DNA of 64,000 bases from Variovorax ginsengisoli. GTDB taxonomy: Bacteria; Pseudomonadota; Gammaproteobacteria; Burkholderiales; Burkholderiaceae_C. The DNA lies in assembly GCF_030811835.1 (NCBI RefSeq), contig NZ_JAUSRO010000018.1, forward strand, positions 81,329 through 145,328, given 5' to 3'. The notes beneath the pieces were generated by a model. The model was not told where the DNA came from. It was given only the letters and a program-made list of their open reading frames with translations, and did no database searches. A program made the position numbers and the translations under genes. Below, piece after piece: positions 1-8,501 of the stretch (the first letter of the stretch is position 1; every line of letters begins with the position of its first letter).

Positions 1-81
1 CCGGCGACGTGTGCGTGTCCCCACATGGTCGGCCCGCCTGCGCTTCAACTCTCAAACTGGGGAGTATTCATCCGGCGGTGA

Positions 82-120
82 CATGCGGCTCACCTCAGGG
101 TTTCTCCCGTGAGCCGCATG
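82..120. repeat. Perfect 12-bp inverted repeat
   Basis: CATGCGGCTCAC at 82-93 is matched exactly by its reverse complement GTGAGCCGCATG at 109-120, leaving a 15-nt loop. The right arm runs directly into the broken amidohydrolase reading frame, so the hairpin sits at a junction. No T-run follows, so it is not a classical terminator. It could be the end of a mobile element or part of a structured RNA; I cannot decide which. Confidence 0.5.
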
Positions 121-243
121 CTGGACCGCGGTATAAGAGTCTGCATGGGCACCGATGGTTCGGCTTCCAACGACACACAGGATCTTCTCGAGACGCTCAA
201 GCAAACGGCGCTTTTGGCCAACCTGGTAGGTCAACGTCCTGGG
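121..243 (+). pseudogene. Amidohydrolase (TRZ/ATZ, deaminase-like) internal fragment
   Basis: The reading frame contains VCMGTDGSASND followed by LLETLKQTALLANL. This corresponds to the catalytic-Asp 'GTDGSASN' strand and following helix of TRZ/ATZ-type amidohydrolases (chlorohydrolases, guanine/SAH deaminases). Only about 40 residues remain; the homology stops around position 235, and the upstream side ends at the 12-bp inverted repeat. The fragment has no start, no N-terminal metal-binding HxH and no C-terminus, so it is a dead remnant from rearrangement. Confidence 0.6.
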
Positions 244-312
244 GCGGCCTGCCTGGACCCGCACCGCGCGAGACTGGATATCATTATCAATGCGGATGTC
301 CTCTCTCGCGTG

Positions 313-936
313 TCAGTACCGCGTCGACCGATAAAGCTTGCCGCTGATGTAGATGTCGACCACGCGCGGCGAAGCTGCTGGTGCCATCGTCGTGATCTGC
401 TCGAAGGCCTCCACCTGCCAAGGCGGTTGCTCTGCTCCCGCATTGACCATCATCAGACCGAGCCGTTGGCCGACGCACACCTTGTCGCGCTGCGGCTCGT
501 TGATTTGCCCGCCTTCTCCAATTCCCCGCTGGATCACCATTCCTTCGGGAAGCTGGATGCCCGGGCCTGAGCCCAAAATGATCGGCCTGCCGGGTCTCTG
601 CGCTTGCGTGAGTTGCGCGAAGACCGTCGGCGTCAGCTGCAGTGCCATCCGGTCCGCAGCCAGGGTGTCGGTACCTTCGGGGCAGGCGTCGAACATTCTC
701 ATCCCCGGCCTCATCATCGCCGGTGCTCCTTCCTCACACGTCGGAAATGGATCCTTGGGATGTTTGCTCTGACCTTCAATGAAACGTCTGATGGGCGGCC
801 TGCATTCGTTCTGGGCCATCGGGCCTGCGGGATCGGCCAAACAGAGCAGCACCTTGCAGCCGTAATCGTCCGCGTGGGCCGGACTGAAGGCGAGCGCAGC
901 GTAGAGCAGGGCAGTCGCAAAGGGCGGTTTCAGCAT
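313..936 (-). CDS. TrbM-like exported conjugation-associated protein
   Basis: This 207-residue protein begins with a clear signal peptide (MLKPPFATALLYAALAFSPAHA). The mature N-terminus has paired cysteines in GCKVLLCLADP, then an EC.PPI motif and FPTCEE, then a DACPEGT segment. The Cys-rich 'LCLA...EC' layout resembles TrbM/KikA proteins that belong to mating-pair formation clusters of IncP plasmids and related ICEs; the assignment is by pattern, not by alignment. It stands alone here, so the rest of the transfer region is presumably left of the window or lost. A strong promoter lies upstream at 971-997 and resembles the ssb promoter at the far end of the window. Confidence 0.5.
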   Translation of the reverse strand: MLKPPFATALLYAALAFSPAHADDYGCKVLLCLADPAGPMAQNECRPPIRRFIEGQSKHPKDPFPTCEEGAPAMMRPGMRMFDACPEGTDTLAADRMALQLTPTVFAQLTQAQRPGRPIILGSGPGIQLPEGMVIQRGIGEGGQINEPQRDKVCVGQRLGLMMVNAGAEQPPWQVEAFEQITTMAPAASPRVVDIYISGKLYRSTRY

Positions 937-970
937 GAAGGCACCTTGATGCAGGTCTATCGGAGTGCGG

Positions 971-997
971 ATTATAGATTGTCGGTTGAATTGTCAA
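971..997 (-). promoter_or_regulatory. Near-consensus sigma-70 promoter of the trbM-like gene
   Basis: On the minus strand TTGACA (992-997) is followed after 15 nt by TATAAT (971-976), both perfect hexamers with a slightly short spacer. The core CGACAATCTATAA is identical to the ssb promoter near position 61630, and GACAA occurs twice about 11 nt apart in both. This suggests a shared operator for an element-encoded regulator, perhaps the KorA-like protein at 62324. Confidence 0.6.
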
Positions 998-1232
998 TTG
1001 GGTTGCTTTATGGCGTCGCCTGCGTAGCAGGCCCAGGCTGCCGTACTGCGCATCGAGCCGCGTAGCATCTCGCCCCCTTCGGGCTTGCATCCCTGACGCA
1101 ATTGGGCTGGCGTAGCGGGCGCGACGAATTCATCCGGATTCGCGAGGAAATGATCCCCATCATCCACCGCCGCGAGACCGCCTATGTGCCAGACCGACCT
1201 GGGCATGAACTTCACAGTCGCGCCAGCAAGCG

Positions 1233-1367
1233 GGATTGGTGCATGCGCTGGAGAGCCTGGCACGGGACGTCTCGGTGGGCAGCGTCTCTAATGCATTGGG
1301 CTATGCGACGCCGAGCGAGTTCGTCGCGATGTACCGGCGCGCCTGCGGCGAGTCACCGGCGCGGTAG
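1233..1367 (+). pseudogene. AraC-family regulator C-terminal fragment
   Basis: An open stretch ending at TAG 1365-1367 encodes a typical second helix-turn-helix of AraC proteins: VSVGSVSNALGYATPSEF followed by VAMYRRACGESPAR. This matches the 'S.ia..vGY.s.s.F.r.Fr...G.sP..yR' signature. The ligand domain and first HTH are missing. It abuts the tail of a broken MFS gene on the other strand, so the two may once have been a regulator/transporter pair. Confidence 0.65.
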
Positions 1368-1417
1368 TTTGTGAAAGGCACGGACGTGCCCAGCCCTATG
1401 TAGCCGTGCGTGCTCGC

Positions 1418-2035
1418 CAGAATAGTGGCATCGCGCGCCCTGGCCGAGTCCCAAGATCACGGCCCACGACAGGGCGATTTCGATCGGCGCATACGCCAGG
1501 CCCAGCGTCCCCGCCAGGCGTAGCAGCACGGTCACCACGATGTGGGGTCGCTGGTCGCGGCTGCGGTGGGCCAGAAGCGGCGCTACGAAACTGGCCACCA
1601 TCAGGCTGACCTGCGAGAGCGAGAAGACCTGTGCCGCGGCGGCGAGCGTCGCGCCGCGATCCGTGAGGATCGTGGGCATCCACGGCAGAAACACGTACAG
1701 CTTGAGCACCTGCAGGCCGAAGAACAAGGTGATCGACCATGCCGTGCAGTTGCGGTATACCGCGACCGCAGGCGTGACGCTCCCATCAGCAGGTGCACCC
1801 ATGCCGGGTGCATGCCGCAGTTGCGGCAGCCATGCCACCAGGGCCAGCAGGGCGGGTGCCGCCCACAGGTCGAGTGACTGGAAGGCCCATGTCCGGTCCG
1901 CACCCAGCAGTTGGTACAGGGCAAAGGAGGCGCTGGCCCCCAGCACGGCGCCGACGCCCGGCATCAGCGCATACAGGCCCATGACCATGCCCATGCGCTG
2001 CGGCCCGAACTGTTCTGGCTCGCGGCCCATCAGCC
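1418..2035 (-). pseudogene. MFS transporter (CynX/NimT-like) internal fragment
   Basis: About 205 residues of a 12-helix transporter survive, from MGMVMGLYALMPGVGAVLG through VLKLYVFLPWMPTILTDRG to AVILGLGQGA. This resembles CynX/NimT-type MFS permeases. The first three or so helices and the last ones are gone; beyond about 2035 and below about 1420 the same reading frame continues but with non-membrane, unrelated sequence. It is therefore a truncated remnant fused to foreign DNA on both sides. Confidence 0.6.
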
Positions 2036-2586
2036 CGAGCTCTTGGACGCTGCGCTCGTGCTCGAGCGCAACGCGCTCACTGGACGGCACGGTCGATTCG
2101 ACGCGGTCGAGTTTGGCGCCAACTGGGAGGAGCTGGTCCGCACCGGAGACAGCTTCCCGAGCAGCCAACCACCGTGGGCCTGGGTCGCAGCTTCGCGTGG
2201 AACCAGTGGGCGCGCGTGAACGACGTGGTCGATGAGCGCTTCAAGGTTCGCCGCACTGCGAAACGCCGCTTCATCGCGATCGCCGACGCCATGCGTGGAG
2301 CTGACAACGCACTGGACCGCCGTGCGACGAAAGCACCGGTTCAAGCCTGAGCACAGGCTGCGCATTCCCCCCATTCTGGAGAGGCACCACGACACCACCA
2401 CCGATCACGGAGGCAGGGGGGTGGCTTGCTGTTCCCTTCAACGTAGCACGTCGTTCTCGCTGTCAAGGCCTGCGTGCGCGCCAAGGCGCGCACTTGCGTC
2501 CTGCGGCCGTCGACGAGCCCTGACAACTGCGCTGCGCCGTGCGGGTACCGGTACCGGGCAATCCCGCCCGATTCACGGAGCAGACA
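2036..2586. other. Junction region without an intact gene
   Basis: No complete gene is recognisable here. Two plus-strand stretches have coding-like composition. One runs to about 2219 and contains FDAVEFGANWEELVRTGDS. The other runs from about 2172 to a stop at 2348-2350 and contains AWNQWARVNDVVDERFKVRR. They are in different frames and may be the frameshifted end of one gene, but I do not recognise the family. The last 100 bases form the leader of radC. Confidence 0.4.
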
Positions 2587-3108
2587 ATGTCGCAATATTC
2601 CCTCTCGTTCGAAACCGCAGTTGGCACGTCCGTCCTCATGGTGGGTGACGCAACCGGGCAGTACCGACCAGCTGCAGCATCTGAGGTGCTTCGCGCTGCA
2701 CAGGATCTTCTCATTAAGCAGCTGCGCGGAACGTTCGTCTTAGACTCGCCGAAGCTCGTTCAGGAGTATCTCAAGGCCAAGCTCGGCATGCTGGAACATG
2801 AGGTCTTTTCCGTCCTGATGCTCGACTCGCAGCACCGCCTCATCGAATACGTCGAGCTGTTCCGCGGCACGGTGTCACAGACATCCGTTTATCCCCGCGA
2901 GGTCATCAAGGAATCACTGGCGCGCAACGCTGCAGCGCTGATCCTTGTGCACAACCATCCGTCAGGCATCGCCGAACCTTCGCGAGCCGATGAGCTGCTC
3001 ACCCAAAACCTGAAGACCGCACTCTTCATGATCGACGTACGGGTCCTCGATCACATCATCGTGGCCGGCAACACCGTCCTCTCCATGGCACAGCGAGGCC
3101 TCGTTTGA
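2587..3108 (+). CDS. radC: RadC-like JAB/MPN-domain protein
   Basis: This 173-residue protein carries the RadC-type JAB1/MPN metal-binding motif: a conserved Glu in EVFSVLMLD, then HNHPSG and the following SRAD. Such short RadC proteins (YeeS/YkfG type), lacking the N-terminal HhH part of chromosomal RadC, are typical passengers of ICEs, plasmids and prophages; their biochemical role is unsettled. The start at ATG 2587 is chosen because GGAG lies 6 nt upstream; a longer frame from 2539 has no such site. A strong terminator follows immediately. Confidence 0.85.
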   Translation: MSQYSLSFETAVGTSVLMVGDATGQYRPAAASEVLRAAQDLLIKQLRGTFVLDSPKLVQEYLKAKLGMLEHEVFSVLMLDSQHRLIEYVELFRGTVSQTSVYPREVIKESLARNAAALILVHNHPSGIAEPSRADELLTQNLKTALFMIDVRVLDHIIVAGNTVLSMAQRGLV

Positions 3109-3111
3109 GAG

Positions 3112-3132
3112 GGGGGGCGTTGCCCCCTTTTT
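3112..3132 (+). terminator. Rho-independent terminator after radC
   Basis: A 6-bp G/C stem (GGGGGC 3113-3118 with GCCCCC 3122-3127) has a 3-nt loop and is followed by TTTTT (3128-3132). It starts a few bases past the radC stop codon. Confidence 0.8.
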
Positions 3133-3214
3133 GCTTCGCCAGGCTGGAGCAGAACTACCCTGCCCAGACTCCACCCGTCAAGAAACAACCTCTTGACGCT
3201 TCACCACTAGGCAT

Positions 3215-3370
3215 CAGCGGGCGACAGCGCGTCAGAATTTGCCATCGGTTTTCACGGTGCGCGTGCTCGGCTTAGGAAACGACGTGTTCGTTGCGTCGCA
3301 AAGCAGCAGTGGCGCTCAGGGCGAGATGTTCTCGTACAACCTCGACAGCGTGATGCAATCGCTTGGGGGG
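3215..3370 (+). pseudogene. Remnant of the C-terminal tail of a second TpsA exoprotein
   Basis: In one frame the DNA encodes ARQNLPSVFTVRVLGLGND. This closely matches the end of the giant exoprotein at 28.5 kb (ARQAQPSVFTVRVLGFGNE), including the preceding Arg/Ala-rich run. A serine-rich tail follows and then the frame loses sense. There is no start codon with a ribosome site and nothing upstream. It is the decayed 3' end of a paralogous TpsA gene, left next to the transporter operon. Confidence 0.6.
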
Positions 3371-3621
3371 CGCACTGACGGCCGCACAGCGGCAGGCGCT
3401 GACGTCCAACGAGCGGTGCGCGCTGGGCCGATGCGCTTTAGCGGACGGGTGGCCTTGGGTTGGCATTGCACTGTCCCGATGTGCTCCCTCTTTGCCGTGG
3501 CACGGTTCAATCGCATCATGTCGCGGCGTTGACGTCGGGCTCTCGCAAAATCGCCGCCGGCTCCGTTACCCGTCGCATCGCTACCAACGCCTCAATGAGA
3601 ACGCAACTTCTCTCACTTGCC

Positions 3622-3864
3622 ATGACCGTCGACCAACATGACCAAGGGGACTATTTTTAGGCCTTGCTCGAATCCTTTGATCACTCCACAGAATTCGAAA
3701 CTTTGATGGAGTCCATGCATGGTTTCTCTACCTATGTCGAAGCCCTGGACGCTGGCTTCGCCGCGATGAAGGCAATTTCCGAAGACCTGTCCAGCGGGCC
3801 GCGCGAAGAGCTTCCCATCGAGGAGGAGTTTGACGACGAACGCGATGAGGATCGAGACTTCTGA
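3622..3864 (+). pseudogene. Small acidic ORF interrupted by an in-frame amber codon
   Basis: From ATG 3622 the frame encodes MTVDQHDQGDYF, then TAG (3658-3660), then continues in the same frame to 3864. The second part is a strongly acidic protein (…STEFETLMESMHGF… ending EEEFDDERDEDRDF). The downstream part alone could start at TTG 3664 or ATG 3706, but neither has a good ribosome site. Either a small island gene has acquired a nonsense mutation, or only the 3' part is real. I do not recognise the family. Confidence 0.3.
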
Positions 3865-3878
3865 GTTCAGCGTGTGCG

Positions 3879-4253
3879 CTACGGCGTGCGAGGTCCGAAA
3901 GGCATGGCGGGCTGAGTGACCGGCGGCCGCTGCGGATACACCGAGTTCCCGAAGGCATTGCCCATGCGATGCCCGGTCGCGGCCCGGTTGAACACGCCCA
4001 ACTGATTTCCTGGGCGTTGCACGATGGCCTCGGACCCGAGCGTCGGATCGTGGGGTGGACGTGTGCCCTCGGTTGGGCGCAGTCGCTCGCTCAGACAGGC
4101 ATAGGACGGCGCCCGGGCGCCGTCCACCTCCACCTCAATGCAACTCGGGGCAGCATCTTTCGGTGGGTCGTTGGGCCCCGAAGCCAGCACGGAACCCGTG
4201 AGGGCCATCAATCCCAGGCCCAGCGAGATCGATGATGGCCAGTACTTTCGCAT
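3879..4253 (-). CDS. Small exported protein of unknown function
   Basis: The protein is 124 residues if started at ATG 4253 (MRKYWPSSISLGLGLMALT…), which places a signal peptide at the N-terminus with cleavage near VLASG; the frame is open back to 4304. The mature part has two cysteines (SCIEVEVDG and YACLSERLRP) and a Pro/Asn-rich tail (QLGVFNRAATGHRMG, QRPPVTQPAMPFGP). I believe related small secreted proteins occur elsewhere in Burkholderiales and Xanthomonas, but I cannot name the family. It is divergent from the TpsB gene and shares its intergenic region, so it may be part of the same regulon. Confidence 0.6.
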   Translation of the reverse strand: MRKYWPSSISLGLGLMALTGSVLASGPNDPPKDAAPSCIEVEVDGARAPSYACLSERLRPTEGTRPPHDPTLGSEAIVQRPGNQLGVFNRAATGHRMGNAFGNSVYPQRPPVTQPAMPFGPRTP

Positions 4254-4357
4254 TCGCGCCCCAATCATGCGCGACTGCGCCACACACCGAATTCTAGGTC
4301 GCATGCGTGACGCGCCCGTGAAGCTTGCGCAAGCGCATGCAGTCCTTTCTTATTTCA

Positions 4358-4391
4358 TGAAGTTTTTGTGACAAACGACAGTCGCTGTCCG
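4358..4391 (+). promoter_or_regulatory. Candidate ECF-sigma promoter before tpsB
   Basis: TGAAG (4358-4362) lies 16 nt before CAGTCGCTGTCCG (4379-4391). Upstream of the TpsA gene TGAAA lies 18 nt before CAGTCGCCGTTCG, an 11/13 match to the second block. Two genes expected to be co-regulated by the same ECF sigma factor share the pair of blocks, so they may be its -35 and -10. This is an inference from two sites only. Confidence 0.3.
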
Positions 4392-4534
4392 GCTGTCGCG
4401 TCTATGTATCGGTACGCAACTGCGACACGCAGCGCTTCCATCATGGCCACTTCAGGCTGTGCGCAGTGCCTCGCTGTTGTACGCGACGGCGTTCGGCGTC
4501 GCGGCGCATCAATCTTGAAGATCGAGTTGGACAC

Positions 4535-6166
4535 ATGCATGAACTGAAAGAGAACAGGTCACCGGCGCTCTGGAAAGCAATAGGCTTGGCTGCTCTGAGT
4601 CTGGCGGCGCACGCGACCGCGAGCGCCCAGGCGTCCCCGACGCCTCAGGCTTCTGCCGCGGCACCCGAGGCCTCACGCAAGGTTGACGTGGTCGAGTACA
4701 TCGTGCGTGGCAACACCGCGCTGGATGTCCGCGACATCGAAGCAGCCGTCACGCCCTTCCTGGGACCCGAGCGCACGATGAAGGACATTGAGGGCGCGCG
4801 AGATGCGCTGCTCGCGGCTTACCAGGCCAAAGGCTTTCAGTCGGTGTATGTCGACCTTCCCGAGCAGCAAGTCACCGAGGGCCTCGTCTTCCTTCAGGTC
4901 AACGAAACCCGCGTCGGTCGTGTGCGCGTGGTCGGCTCCGAATACACGTCACCGGTCGATATCCGCAACCAGGTGCCTGCCCTGAAGGAAGGCCAAGTGC
5001 CTGACTTCAACCAAGCGCAAGTGGAGCTCACCGCAATCAACCGTGGACCAAAGCGGCAGGTTATGCCACTGGTCAAGCAGGGCACGATGCCGGGCACCAT
5101 GGACGTTGACCTGAAAGTCGAGGACGAGAGTCCGTGGCGCGCAAGCGTCGGAATGAACAATGACTACAGCGCAGACACGCGCAAGCTCCGCGCTACCGCA
5201 TCGATCGGCCACGACAACCTCTGGCAAATGGGGCATAGCGCGTCGATCAGCTTCTTCGGCGCGCCGCAGGACCTGAGCCAAACGCAGGTGATCTCGGCGT
5301 CGTACGTCGCGCCGATTCCGGGCACCAACTGGTCCCTCGAGGCGTCGGGCTACAAGTCCGACAGCGAGGTTGCGACAGTCGGCGGCACTGACGTGCTGGG
5401 CAAGGGTCACTCTATCGGCATGAAGGCGACGTACACGGTGCCCAACACGGGCAACTGGTACCACGCGCTGAGCGCCGGCATCGACTTCAAGGACAACGAA
5501 GAGGCGTTGCGCTTGGGACGCACCGGCGACGTGGTGCCGCTCAGGTACGCACCGATCACGCTGGGCTACAACGGCTTTCTGCAGTCCGAACGAAGCCAGT
5601 ACGGCATCGGCTTGTCGATCGTTGTCGGCACCAGCAGCGCATTCGGCTACGGCAGCGACTGGCAGGCGTTCGATTACAAACGCTACAAGTCCTCACCGAG
5701 CTTCATGGTGCTCAAGGGCGACGTCAATGGCAGCCATACCTTTGAAGGCAATTCCCAGTTGGGTTTCCGCCTGTCGGGCCAATTGAGCGATTCACCTTTG
5801 ATCTCCAGCGAGCAGATGGCCGCAGGCGGCATGAACTCTGTTCGCGGCTATCTTTCTGCCGAGAGCACGGGTGACATCGGCCTGGTCGGCTCCCTGGAGT
5901 GGCGCACCAAGCCGCTGGAATTCTTCGGACCGACGATTGAGAACTGGCGCGTCTATACCTTCGCCGATGCCGGCCGGCTTCGACTGAAAGCACCGCTGCC
6001 TGATCAGCAGAGCGGCTTCACGCTCGCCTCCGTGGGTTTCGGTACCACCTTGCGCATCGGTCAATGGGTCAACGCACGCATGGACGTGGGCTATCCGCTC
6101 AAGGCCGGCGCGCGGACAGAAAAGCACCATACCCGCATCAATTTCAGTGTGACGGCCAACTACTGA
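4535..6166 (+). CDS. TpsB: outer-membrane transporter of a two-partner secretion system (ShlB/FhaC/HecB family)
   Basis: The protein has 543 residues with a signal peptide (cleavage near TASAQA), a short linker, and two POTRA-type periplasmic domains (about 51-125 and 127-200). The rest is a 16-strand barrel of the Omp85 superfamily, marked by the conserved VRGYL loop-6 motif at residues 436-440 and a C-terminal aromatic residue (SVTANY). It should recognise the TPS domain of its exoprotein in the periplasm and thread it across the outer membrane; the obvious partner is the giant protein at 16728. The start at 4535 is chosen because the frame's earlier ATG (4466) would put an Arg-rich stretch before the signal peptide. 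It heads the operon with exbB, exbD and tonB, as in the pdt locus of P. aeruginosa. Confidence 0.9.
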   Translation: MHELKENRSPALWKAIGLAALSLAAHATASAQASPTPQASAAAPEASRKVDVVEYIVRGNTALDVRDIEAAVTPFLGPERTMKDIEGARDALLAAYQAKGFQSVYVDLPEQQVTEGLVFLQVNETRVGRVRVVGSEYTSPVDIRNQVPALKEGQVPDFNQAQVELTAINRGPKRQVMPLVKQGTMPGTMDVDLKVEDESPWRASVGMNNDYSADTRKLRATASIGHDNLWQMGHSASISFFGAPQDLSQTQVISASYVAPIPGTNWSLEASGYKSDSEVATVGGTDVLGKGHSIGMKATYTVPNTGNWYHALSAGIDFKDNEEALRLGRTGDVVPLRYAPITLGYNGFLQSERSQYGIGLSIVVGTSSAFGYGSDWQAFDYKRYKSSPSFMVLKGDVNGSHTFEGNSQLGFRLSGQLSDSPLISSEQMAAGGMNSVRGYLSAESTGDIGLVGSLEWRTKPLEFFGPTIENWRVYTFADAGRLRLKAPLPDQQSGFTLASVGFGTTLRIGQWVNARMDVGYPLKAGARTEKHHTRINFSVTANY

Positions 6167-6227
6167 CCGTCGACTCGGCATCCGAAATTCCACCATTCAT
6201 TCCTACGAGCTTCCGGAGAACTCTGTC

Positions 6228-8066
6228 ATGCGACGCACACTATTTGCTCTGCTTACCTTGTTGAGCATGTTCCTGCCGAGTCTGGCGCACGCTTGGTGGC
6301 AGCCCGATTGGGCTTTCCGCAAGCCTCTGACCATCGATGGCGGCCCGCAGGCCGGTGCCATCGGCGGGGAAGCTGGCCGCACGCCCGTGCTGGTGCGTCT
6401 GCACACGGGCAACTTCAGCTTTCAGGGCGTGAGCGAGACGGGCGCCGACCTGCGCTTCGTCGCGGGTGACGACAAGACCGTGCTGAACCACCAGATCGAG
6501 CAGTTCGATCCGCTGCTCGGTATGGCGCTGATCTGGGTGGACGTGCCCTCTGTGGGCGCCGGCGCGCCACAGAAGCTGTGGATGTATTACGGCAACCCCA
6601 AGGCCCCGGCTTCGGGCAATGGTCAGCGCACTTACGACCCCGACTACACGCTGGTCTATCACTTCGCCGAAGCGAACGTTCCGCCGCGTGACACCACCGC
6701 CTATGGCAACCATGGCCAGACCGCAGTGATGAGCCTCGACGGCACGGTGATCGGCAAGGGCGCCCAGCTCGGTCGCGGCCCGCTGATGCTGCCGGCAACG
6801 CCATCGCTGGCACAGCAGGCCGGCGCGCCGTTCACCTTCTCTGCATGGATCAAGCCCGAGCAACTCGGCGCGCAGCAGGTTGTCTATGCCCGTCGCGACG
6901 GCGCCAACGAACTGGTGATCGGCGTCGACCAAGGCATACCTTTCGTGCAGATCAACGGCCAGCGCAGTGCACCGGGCCAGCCGATCCAGGCCGGCCAATG
7001 GTCGTACTTGGCCATGAAGTCCGACGGCAAGAACGCCACGCTCTATGTGGGGGGGCGACCGACCGTCTCGGTCGCTGCACCGACGCCAGCGCTCAGCACT
7101 GCCGCCGCCATCGGCGCTGACACAGTTACGACTGCCGCGCTTGCCACCTTCACCGGCGCGATCGATGAAGTTCGCATCTCCAAGGTCGCGCGTCCCGATG
7201 CCATGCTGGTGGCCGATGCCGTTTCGCAAGGCGCCGAATCGCGTCTGGCGGTATTCGGTGCCGACGAGCAGCAGGCCGGCAAGAGCCACTTCGGCTTCAT
7301 CCTGGCCGCGATGCCGCTGGACGCGTGGGTCGTCGTTGGCCTGCTTGGCCTGATGATGGTGCTTTCGTGGGCCATCATGATCGGCAAGGGCCGCAGCTAT
7401 GGCGCTGCCTCCCGCGCTAACGCTGTCTTTATCCGTCATTTCCGCGAAGCCGCCGGCGCTCCCCTTGATCGGCTGGCCATGAGCAACAGCGTGTCTGAGA
7501 CAGTCAAAGCCGACTCTTCGCTGTGGCGCCTTTATGAAGTCGCGATCGACGAGATGCGTCGCCGCCATGAACGCGGTTACGACCTGAGCGCCGTGTCGGC
7601 CTCCACCATCAGCGCCATCCGGGCAGCGATGGACGGTGTCATGGTGCGTGAGAACGAGCACATGTCCAAGCGCATGAACTGGCTGTCGACGACCATCGAA
7701 GGCGCGCCCTACGTCGGCCTGTTTGGCACTGTGATTGGGATCATGCTGGTGTTCGTGGTGGCGGCCATGGCCGGTGCCGTGGACATCAACTCGGTCGCTC
7801 CCGGCATGGCAGCAGCCCTGCTGTGCACCGCTGCCGGCCTTGGCGTCGCCATCCCCGCGTTGTTCGGTTACAACTGGCTCGCTTCGCGCTCGGACGCTAT
7901 CGGCGCCGACATGGCTGTGTTCGTCGACGAGTTCGTGACGCGCCTGGCAGAAGAGCAGGGCGAAGGCCGCGCGCTACCCAAAGCCGCATCAATGCGTGCA
8001 GGGGCACCGCAAGGCGGCGATGGTATCGAAGGCGGCTGGCCCGCGTCGGCCCATAGCGCGGCCTGA
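6228..8066 (+). CDS. exbB: ExbB/TolQ/MotA proton channel with N-terminal DUF2341 and LamG-like periplasmic domains
   Basis: The protein has 612 residues. After a signal peptide (SLAHA) comes a DUF2341 module (FRKPLTIDGG…, about 25-135) and then a LamG/concanavalin-like region (about 150-335, FTFSAWIKPEQ … GAIDEVRISKVARPDA). A transmembrane helix (about 357-378) is followed by the MotA/TolQ/ExbB domain with two further helices (APYVGLFGTVIGIMLVF and PGMAAALLCTAAGLGVAIPALF). Normal ExbB is about 240 residues and lacks the periplasmic part. The C-terminal half should form the inner-membrane proton channel with the ExbD encoded next door; the periplasmic half might sense or bind cargo or peptidoglycan. 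It lies 61 bp after tpsB in the same operon. Confidence 0.85.
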   Translation: MRRTLFALLTLLSMFLPSLAHAWWQPDWAFRKPLTIDGGPQAGAIGGEAGRTPVLVRLHTGNFSFQGVSETGADLRFVAGDDKTVLNHQIEQFDPLLGMALIWVDVPSVGAGAPQKLWMYYGNPKAPASGNGQRTYDPDYTLVYHFAEANVPPRDTTAYGNHGQTAVMSLDGTVIGKGAQLGRGPLMLPATPSLAQQAGAPFTFSAWIKPEQLGAQQVVYARRDGANELVIGVDQGIPFVQINGQRSAPGQPIQAGQWSYLAMKSDGKNATLYVGGRPTVSVAAPTPALSTAAAIGADTVTTAALATFTGAIDEVRISKVARPDAMLVADAVSQGAESRLAVFGADEQQAGKSHFGFILAAMPLDAWVVVGLLGLMMVLSWAIMIGKGRSYGAASRANAVFIRHFREAAGAPLDRLAMSNSVSETVKADSSLWRLYEVAIDEMRRRHERGYDLSAVSASTISAIRAAMDGVMVRENEHMSKRMNWLSTTIEGAPYVGLFGTVIGIMLVFVVAAMAGAVDINSVAPGMAAALLCTAAGLGVAIPALFGYNWLASRSDAIGADMAVFVDEFVTRLAEEQGEGRALPKAASMRAGAPQGGDGIEGGWPASAHSAA

Positions 8067-8080
8067 GGCAGAACGGCACC

Positions 8081-8491
8081 ATGGCAAACCCCAACAGGTT
8101 CGGTACGAAGAAGCGTACCGGCGGCATCAACATCACGCCTTTCGTCGACGTTCTGCTGGTGGTGCTGGTGATTTTCATCCTCACCAGCAACGCCAGCATT
8201 CCGGGCATCAAGGTGGACCTGCCGAAGGCGAGCTCGTCCATTGCGCTCGAGAAGCCAAAGACGAAAGCCATCACGGTGGACAACGCTGGGCAGCTCTTTC
8301 TCGATGCATATCCCGTGACGCTGCCTGAGCTCGAGGAGCGGCTGCGTACCGAAAAGGCGCTGACGCCCGACTTCCCGGTCATCGTCCGCGGCGACGCGGC
8401 GGTGCAGTACGCCAAGGTGGTCGAGGTGCTTGATCTGCTGCGCCGAATCGAGCTGAATCAGGTCGGTCTGGTGACCGGCAAGCCGAGCTGA
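8081..8491 (+). CDS. exbD: ExbD/TolR proton-motive-force subunit
   Basis: This 136-residue protein has a short cytoplasmic N-terminus and one transmembrane helix starting NITPFVDVLLVVLVIF. The Asp in PFVDVLLV is the proton-conducting residue of ExbD/TolR. A periplasmic domain follows. Spacing to the upstream exbB stop is 14 bp and to the TonB-like gene 10 bp, so the three form one energising complex. Confidence 0.9.
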   Translation: MANPNRFGTKKRTGGINITPFVDVLLVVLVIFILTSNASIPGIKVDLPKASSSIALEKPKTKAITVDNAGQLFLDAYPVTLPELEERLRTEKALTPDFPVIVRGDAAVQYAKVVEVLDLLRRIELNQVGLVTGKPS

Positions 8492-8501
8492 GGGCCCCTT
8501 C

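Noticed and set aside
994..1263. 89-residue minus-strand frame between the trbM-like gene and the AraC fragment
   Set aside because: No recognisable domain, poor ribosome site, and it overlaps the antisense AraC remnant and the trbM-like promoter.
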